From NCBI GenBank assembly GCA_021401465.1, contig JADDMT010000022.1:248001-312000 (forward strand): a stretch of 64,000 nt of DNA, read 5' to 3'. The position numbers and the translations under genes are program-made. Under the pieces are notes generated by a model. That model did not search any database, was not told where the DNA came from, and saw only the letters and a program-made list of their open reading frames with translations. Positions within the stretch are counted from its first letter, which is position 1. Each line of letters begins with the position of its first letter. Positions 58,356 to 64,000 of the stretch are shown piece after piece. Source of the stretch: Teratosphaeria epicoccoides. Lineage: Eukaryota; Ascomycota; Dothideomycetes; Mycosphaerellales; Teratosphaeriaceae.

Positions 58356-60096
58356 TATTCGTGCGGATTACAGTCCTGTCAATTCGCCCAGCCTGGCAAT
58401 GACTCCGGATTGCTGTGATAGGGCATAACTGGAGACGACGCAGCTCAGAAAAGAAACGATAGTGATATGAGGCCGACTGTTGCGCGTTTGATCGCTGCAC
58501 GCCTGCGTTGCATGCATTGAATCAATGCCTGTCTCAGGTCACGTTGCGGGTGCCCGCCTCGCGTCAAGAAGACTACATAAGAGAGAAAGGTGGCATGCTG
58601 TTATATCTATACAGCGCATTGAATGTGCAGAACACGGTGTCTTACGTCTTGCGTCTGAATGATTGCTCAGACAGTCTGACCGGTTAGCGGTGTGCCAAGG
58701 TCGAGGGCGTATAAGTGCTGCTCTATCCTATGACCCGTAGGCAGCGTCGAAACAGGTGACGGTGTCCGTTCTTGGCAACCGCGCGATGGATGCATTGACG
58801 CACCAATCATGCCCGAACGGGATTTGCAGTAGCCATTATTCAGGTACACATATGCAAGCAGGGCATGACTCATCTTACCGAGCTGTAGCCTGGGCTATAC
58901 AATATATGTATAGCGTAAGGCTGACTGCTGACTTCATACCGTCTGCTGAGTTGCGTCTGTCTCTTCTCTCGAGAAATTCATGTCGTTTTGATATGTTTAC
59001 GCGAAATGATGATACCGCTTTGCTCGCTCGCTTTCTATCGGCTTAGCGACGGACACGACGAGAGTCTATTGATGAGCAGATAAGAGGCAGCCGCGAGACT
59101 GGCATCGCTGATAATATCAGCCGCAGCCTCTACGGCGCGAATCTGTCGGATGGAAGTCGACGGGTCTGTAATGGGATCTGTGAGATGGATGAAGTCCAGG
59201 ACGCCTCGTGGACCCACCAAGATCCTCGCGGAAACCTCAGCACCCGGAAGCAGTCCTCTCCACTGCAAAGCTCCATGGTCTACAAACCTCCATGGTCTAG
59301 CTCATCCACCGATGGTTCAGACAAGCTTTGTGGAGCCTAGCAAACTTGTGTCTGGACGACTAGTGATGGGCGCTAGGAGCGAGGTAGAAAATTACTGGCG
59401 CGCACAACCCCGCCAAGGCCGGGTTCATGTTTGCCATCGCCAACTCCGAAACCCACCGGAGCAGGCAATTCGAAGCAGTCTTGGATGCAGTCGCTCTCTC
59501 GGTGAGCGGCGAGTCACAGAGACAAGCCTGCTGCCCGTCACGGAGTACGATAGCGGCGTCGGTGGGTCGCCATAGCGATTGGCGAAGTTGAGCAAAGGAC
59601 AAGATCGCCAAGCTCACCGAGTGACTCCAGGGACTTTTGCCGCAAAAGGCTACTTCAGGCAGTAGTGGTAACACCTCGACCCCCTCGCGTCGGCAGACAA
59701 TGAACTCGTCACCAATCGGCTGCTCGGATCAGACGCGAGATGCCGATACCTACAAGTTGGAAATGGGGATGCACGAGGCCGACCGTTCGCACCTTCCCCA
59801 TCTGCGCATGAGGCCTTTGATCTTGTCTCTCCCTGCACGAGCCATCAGCGTGGTGTAACATGGCAGAGGTGATGGACTGGTTGTCCCCGCGTCCTGGAAA
59901 TGCGCCAGGCATGTAACCGCCACGTCTATCTAAAGTTTCCGGGCAGAGTAAGCGAGGAGTTGGATGTCGTGGTAGGTACTTGAATCGCGATTTGGCTCAC
60001 GTTGATCAGGCGGGGCCTCCATGTCTGCGTAAGTGGTTGTTCGTTCTCACTCTTCTCACATAGCGCACACGGGACTGCCTTGCAGTGAGGTCGGTC
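58356..60096. other. intergenic region, no confident gene
   Basis: Normal-composition DNA between two divergently transcribed genes. Several short frames overlap on both strands and none has a recognisable domain. A 17-bp direct repeat (CTCCATGGTCTA core) occurs near 59,263-59,297. The promoter of the OPT transporter should lie in the last few hundred bases, but no TATA box or known operator stands out. Confidence 0.4.
59035..59268 (-). CDS. possible small ORF or exon, 77 aa
   Basis: Of the competing frames in this region, this one has the most protein-like composition (an alternation of hydrophobic and charged residues, with VEAAADIISDASLAAAS). There is no domain, no upstream context and no splice evidence, so it may be chance. 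Confidence 0.15.
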   Translation of the reverse strand: MQWRGLLPGAEVSARILVGPRGVLDFIHLTDPITDPSTSIRQIRAVEAAADIISDASLAAASYLLINRLSSCPSLSR

Positions 60097-62677
60097 ATGG
60101 CCCATCGACCTGGCTTCCCGCGCACCACCACGGAGAGACATGAAGATGACGCCTTCGAAATGACGCCTCACACGCGCCAAGGCCCTGATGTTGGCGACAG
60201 CAAAGGCAGCTACGACTTCCGAGACGCGGATGTGAAGGAAGGCGCCACGGTCGACGTCACACGCGACCCCGACCTCCAGTTTTCACCACCGGATTACTAC
60301 GATGATGCCGGCGATGGCTTGCACAGAGTCACTGAGCCCGTCACGACCGCCAAAGATATCGTCACTCAGGTCTTGCACGTCGATGACGATCCCAGCTTGA
60401 GCCCGTATACGTTTCGCCTGGCTTTCCTCGGTGAGTACATGTGATCACAAGGTAATGGCACAGAAATTGGCCCGTCGCCACTGACTGTTCCCCAGGCATC
60501 GGCCTCTCCATCTTCGGCTCCGTCCTCCAGGAAATCTTCTACTTCAAGCCGCAGGTCATCTACGTCTCCGTCGTCTTCCTGTGCGTCATCGCATATGTAC
60601 TCGGCGAGTTCTTGGCGTTCACAATCCCTCGCCAAGGATGGGCCGGCCGTTACCTGAACCCCTTCCCGTTCAACCAGAAAGAACATGCAGCCATCACACT
60701 CATGGCCTCGGCGGCCGCGCAAGCAGCTACCTCGACCGAAGCTCTTGCCGCGCAGGAGCTCTTCTATGGCGGTTACCCTAGCAAGGCTGCCGGCGTGTTC
60801 ATCACACTCTCCTCACAGCTGATCGGGTTCGGCGTTGCGGGTCTTCTCAGAGATGTCTTGGTTTATCCGACAAAGATGCTGTGGCCCAGCAACCTGCCAA
60901 TCGCCACGCTTCTCGAGACGCTGCATCGCGACAAGTCAGAGACCAAGCGGAGGCTGAGGCTATTCTATATTGTCTTCGCCATCATCTTCGTCTGGGAGGC
61001 TTTCCCAGAATACATTTTCACCGTGCTCACTGGAGTCTCGATCTTTTGTCTGGCAGATCAACACAACCTCGTCTTTACCAACCTCTTCGGCGGAGCATCT
61101 GGTAACGAGGGGCTGGGCATGCTCTCTTTCTGCTTCGACTGGAACTACATTGCGGGTCTGCAAAGCCCTCTCTGGTATCCTCTCCAAACCATGGTGAACA
61201 TGATGATCGGGATATACGGATGCTACATCCTGTTCATGGCCGTCTACTACGGCAATGTATGGCGCTCGACGGATTTCCCATTTCTCTCGCAGGAGCTCTT
61301 CGATGGTTCATCCAACAGCACCAACTTTGTAGTGTTCAACCAGACCCTCATCCTCAACGACCACTTTGAAATCGACCCGGCTAAGCTCGAGCAGACTGGC
61401 ATTCCATACTTGACTGGCACCTACGTTGCGTACCTGATCACCTCGAACATGGGTATGACGGCAGGATTGGTGCATATGCTGCTGTGGAACTACGATGATA
61501 TGAAGATTGCTTGGAGCTGGGCACACCCGAGCAAGCTCAAGAAGTTTATACGACCAGATGCGTGGAGATTTTGGAAGAACCAGGAAACTCCCGAGCAGAG
61601 ACTGGAGCGCAAGCAGAACGACCCCGATCTCGACCCCCACTACAAGCTTATGCTCCGGAATCTCTACGTCGAGGTGCCGATGTGGTGGTGGGGTGCCTGT
61701 CTGGCCGCGTCTTGGGTCGTCGGCGTTGCATGTCTCTACGCAATGAAGTCGACGCTCCCATGGTGGGGCTTCCTGCTGTCAACCTTGCTGACAACGATCT
61801 TCATCTTGTTCTTCGGGGCGATGTATGGCATCACGGGCTTTGGCTTCAATCTCCAGCCCATCGCCCAGATGTTGGCTGGATACATGTTTCCAGGTCGACC
61901 TCTGGTGAGCTTGCGCGTGGCACAACAATCTATGGCGAGCTATACTGATCCGCATCACAGGCCAACTTTTATTTCACTTGCTACACTTACAATGCCACCA
62001 ACCAAGGCATGCTTCTTGCTAGAGACCTCAAGCTGGCACAATACGTCCACTTGCCTCCTAAATGCACATTCTTGGTCCAAGTTGCTGGGTGTATTATCGG
62101 TGCCCTTTTCAACTGGATCATGATGGTCACGATTGTCAAAGCCCAAGCACCCATCTTGACTTCCATCCAAGGCACCAATATCTGGTCCGGCCAAAACATC
62201 CAGCAATTCAACACCCTCGCCATCGCCTGGTCTCTCGCCGACAAAATGTTCAGCATCGGCGCACGCTACCAGTGGGTCACGATCTCCTACCTCGTCGGCT
62301 TCATCGTCCCTGTGCCGCTCTGGCTCGCGCATCGCTATACAGGCTGGAAAGTCTTGGCATACTTCAATACTTGCATCATCCTGTGGTACACGGGCAACCT
62401 GTTTGTCGGCATCAACAGCTCGCTCAATATGTTCTTTATCGTCGGATTTGCATCTCAATTCTGGCTGAGAAAATACCATGCGACGTGGTTCGTCAAGTAC
62501 AATTACCTGCTGTCTGCGGCTCTGGACGGTGGCACGCAGGTGCTTGTTTTCATCTTCACCTTTGCGGTGTTTGGAGGCTCTGGAACGGCGGTGCCATTTC
62601 CGACCTGGGCGGGGACGCCGGACACAATGATACATAATATTGACTATTGCATGGTCAATCCGGCGAATAATGGTTGA
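60097..62677 (+). CDS. OPT-family oligopeptide transporter, 819 aa
   Basis: Exons are 60,097-60,430, 60,496-61,904 and 61,961-62,677. Proton-coupled uptake of small peptides (or glutathione and related compounds) across the plasma membrane is the known role of this family's peptide-transporter branch. Residues 1-100 are hydrophilic and acidic (cytosolic). From about residue 108 there are many hydrophobic membrane segments. The OPT signature NPFPFNQKEH lies at about residues 166-175, and further family blocks are SPLWYPLQT, NMGMTAGLVHMLLWNYDD, ITGFGFNLQPIAQMLAGYMFPGRP and ARYQWVTISY. The ATG at 60,097 is the first in frame. The length is normal for the family. It has no RIP damage although the repeat block ends 2.5 kb away. 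The substrate cannot be read from the sequence. Confidence 0.93.
60431..60495 (+). other. OPT intron 1, 65 nt, phase 1
   Basis: GTGAGT donor, CTGAC branch-like site near 60,481, CAG acceptor. Removing it joins ...AFLG to IGLSIFGS in frame. Confidence 0.85.
61905..61960 (+). other. OPT intron 2, 56 nt, phase 0
   Basis: GTGAGC donor, CTGAT branch-like site near 61,945, CAG acceptor. Removing it joins FPGRPL to ANFYFTCYT, a conserved OPT region. Unspliced, the frame runs on past the acceptor to a stop at 62,121-62,123. Confidence 0.85.
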
Positions 62678-63184
62678 GACAGTGCATGCAGCAGTGGGAA
62701 AGGAGGGATAGAAACAGTACCGTGCAATACAGCAAGCACCTGGGAGGTTTCGGTCACAAGGTCGTTGATAGCTTTGGGAATGCTATCATACGAACACCAA
62801 GACTCATGCTGATCCCGCGGGAGCCAGACGTCCCTGCACATGCACCGTCTCCAGACTTGCTCGTCATATTCTACAGCCGGTCATGTGTGAGCCTCCATCT
62901 ACAACAAGTATACACAATATCATTATGGGTAACGAGGCCTTTGTGATTGACACGGTACCGTCGAATGACAATGTGAACAAAGATGCCGCAGCCATTGGAC
63001 CCCACTTCCGCCAGTACCCTTTGTGGTCGAGGCTCAATATAGAATAAACAAAAGTCCTCGACGCCGCCACGGATGGACGTCTTAAGGTCAAGCGCATCAA
63101 TTGCAAGTCTTCCAAGCTGGTCTTGGAACGCATATTAATACCATTGTGATTGCCTTGTCGTAACTCCATACGCTTGTCCGCCAC
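62678..63184. other. OPT 3' flank, no gene seen
   Basis: Probably holds the transporter's 3' UTR. Short frames on both strands have no protein-like features. Confidence 0.4.
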
Positions 63185-63538
63185 ATGGTTGACTCCAAAA
63201 TGATGCCCCGTACGTCGTCAGCGAATGGCAATGATTGCCAAGTCAATAACTCTCCTCAGCCAACCATCATCCACCACCTGCTCAACATGGTCGAAGACTT
63301 GGGTGCTGCGGCTTTTTCGACGACAGGCACGAGAGTCCCGAAGGGCGGTAGGTCTGCGGGCGTTGACCAGCAATCCCGTCTGCGCATGGACTTTGGGAAC
63401 ACTATAGCGGACTATGCTAGTGAAGTCAACAAGGCGGGTTTGCCCGAGGTGGCGGTGAGTGAGTTGGTGAAGGAGGCGCCGGCGCCGTTGGTGGTGAGGA
63501 GGACGAAGCCGGCGATGGAAGAGCGTTTCAGAGTGTGA
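63185..63538 (+). CDS. doubtful hypothetical protein, 117 aa
   Basis: An intronless frame between the transporter and the SND2 gene, tail to tail with the latter. It has no signal peptide, membrane segment or known motif. The middle is fairly polar, ending in a Glu/Arg-rich tail. The other frames here are broken, which is the main support. Confidence 0.25.
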   Translation: MVDSKMMPRTSSANGNDCQVNNSPQPTIIHHLLNMVEDLGAAAFSTTGTRVPKGGRSAGVDQQSRLRMDFGNTIADYASEVNKAGLPEVAVSELVKEAPAPLVVRRTKPAMEERFRV

Positions 63539-63746
63539 GAGGAAGGTTCTGGCTGGTAGTGCTGTCCGTGGAGGGCAGAGTTAAGGCCAGCAAGACAGCG
63601 ATGTGCTACATCTTTCTGGCTTGTGGGCAGTTGCAGACGGCATTGCCGATGGCATGTAGTCGCAGCCGCTGCAGGTTAGATCACGAATTCCAGGTCATTT
63701 TGCGTCCTCAGTCCTTCGTGCGACCTCGTGAGAGGAGAGGGCATCA

Positions 63747-64000
63747 TCAATACCTCACCTGCTGCCCGCCCCTCTTCTCCATCTTTGCCTGCCGCTTACT
63801 ATGCACGCCCGCACCACCGTTTGCTGGCGCGCCCTCTCCGCCCGCCCCGGCACTCAGACCACTGAGTCCAGACTTCATACCCAGGTAGGTACCTACGGCT
63901 AAGTACGCCGAGTAGCCCGGGACCACGAGGTACAGCCACCAAGCCCGATCGCCGAACAGAATGACCAGCACAACGTTACCCCAGGTCCAGTAGAGGACGT
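63747..64000 (-). CDS. SND2/TMEM208 family ER protein, C-terminal part
   Basis: The gene runs off the right edge; about 83 C-terminal residues are in the window, with TGA at 63,747-63,749. SND2/TMEM208 proteins are small ER membrane proteins of the SRP-independent targeting pathway. The visible part has the family's final membrane stretch with a Trp-rich turn (WTWGN, then VILFGDRAWWLYLVVPGYSAY), followed by a Gly/Ala-rich linker and the typical basic end SKRQAKMEKRGGQQVRY. The GTGAGG inside the last codons could act as a splice donor, but the frame ends as homologues do, so I read it as coding. Confidence 0.8.
   Translation of the reverse strand, partial: VLYWTWGNVVLVILFGDRAWWLYLVVPGYSAYLAVGTYLGMKSGLSGLSAGAGGEGAPANGGAGVHSKRQAKMEKRGGQQVRY

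Noticed and set aside
57866..58428. Other open frames over the hypothetical gene at 57,699-58,355
   Set aside because: They are shorter, lack domains and overlap the longer, better-composed minus-strand frame.
59150..59575. 141-codon plus-strand frame
   Set aside because: It overlaps frames on the other strand, has no domain and has a composition typical of chance frames in GC-rich DNA.

Overview
The window is a stretch of filamentous ascomycete (Pezizomycotina) nuclear DNA. Dothideomycetes is a plausible guess, but the sequence does not prove it. The evidence is short 56-65 nt introns with fungal splice signals in a peptide-transporter gene, a C-terminal SND2/TMEM208 gene of fungal type, and a 57-kb block of LTR retrotransposons carrying the CpA-to-TpA damage of repeat-induced point mutation (RIP). 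In that block almost every Gln (CAG/CAA) and Trp (TGG) codon of the element proteins now reads TAG, TAA or TGA.

Layout. Bases 1 to about 480 are unmutated low-copy DNA without a recognised gene. About 480-57,500 is a nest of retrotransposons. Three Ty3/gypsy families are present, called here Gypsy-A (LTRs 470-491 bp, five copies A1-A5), Gypsy-B (LTRs 360 bp, copies B1, B2 and fragment B3) and Gypsy-C (one truncated copy, LTR 167 bp). A decayed Ty1/copia element and two solo LTRs of a fourth type (LTR-D, 242 bp) are also there. Five-base target duplications fix most of the nesting: B1 in A3 (RCAGG), A3 in A2 (TCYAT), A2 in copia (GAGGA), A4 in copia (CTAGT), B2 in the presumed copia 3' LTR (CAATG), LTR-D in A2 (CTTCT) and in B2 (AGTTG), A5 in an unidentified decayed gene (TAAGA). 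From about 57.5 kb to the end the DNA is normal gene space: a hypothetical gene, an OPT oligopeptide transporter with two introns, a doubtful small ORF, and the 3' end of SND2/TMEM208.

What is unusual. Both Gypsy-A and Gypsy-B carry, besides gag-pol, an extra gene on the opposite strand between the end of pol and the 3' LTR. The Gypsy-A gene (210 codons, identical length in three copies) has a zinc-cluster-like cysteine pattern followed by a charged, probably coiled-coil region. The Gypsy-B gene (495 codons, identical length in two copies) has its own TATA box, two basic tracts and cysteines near its start, and I do not recognise it. Gypsy-A gag and pol are joined by a canonical -1 frameshift heptamer (G GGA AAC) exactly 1,761 nt after the gag ATG in all four copies that can be measured, while Gypsy-B reads gag-pol in one frame. 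In all three families an 8-9 nt stretch just inside the 5' LTR is complementary to LTR sequence 34-41 nt downstream of the TATA box, which suggests Tf1-like self-priming of reverse transcription.

The elements as seen are dead. Family-wide ORF lengths are preserved while stops accumulate, so damage was almost wholly by transitions. Some LTR/target-duplication pairings show that copies have exchanged ends by recombination (or that the assembly has joined them wrongly).
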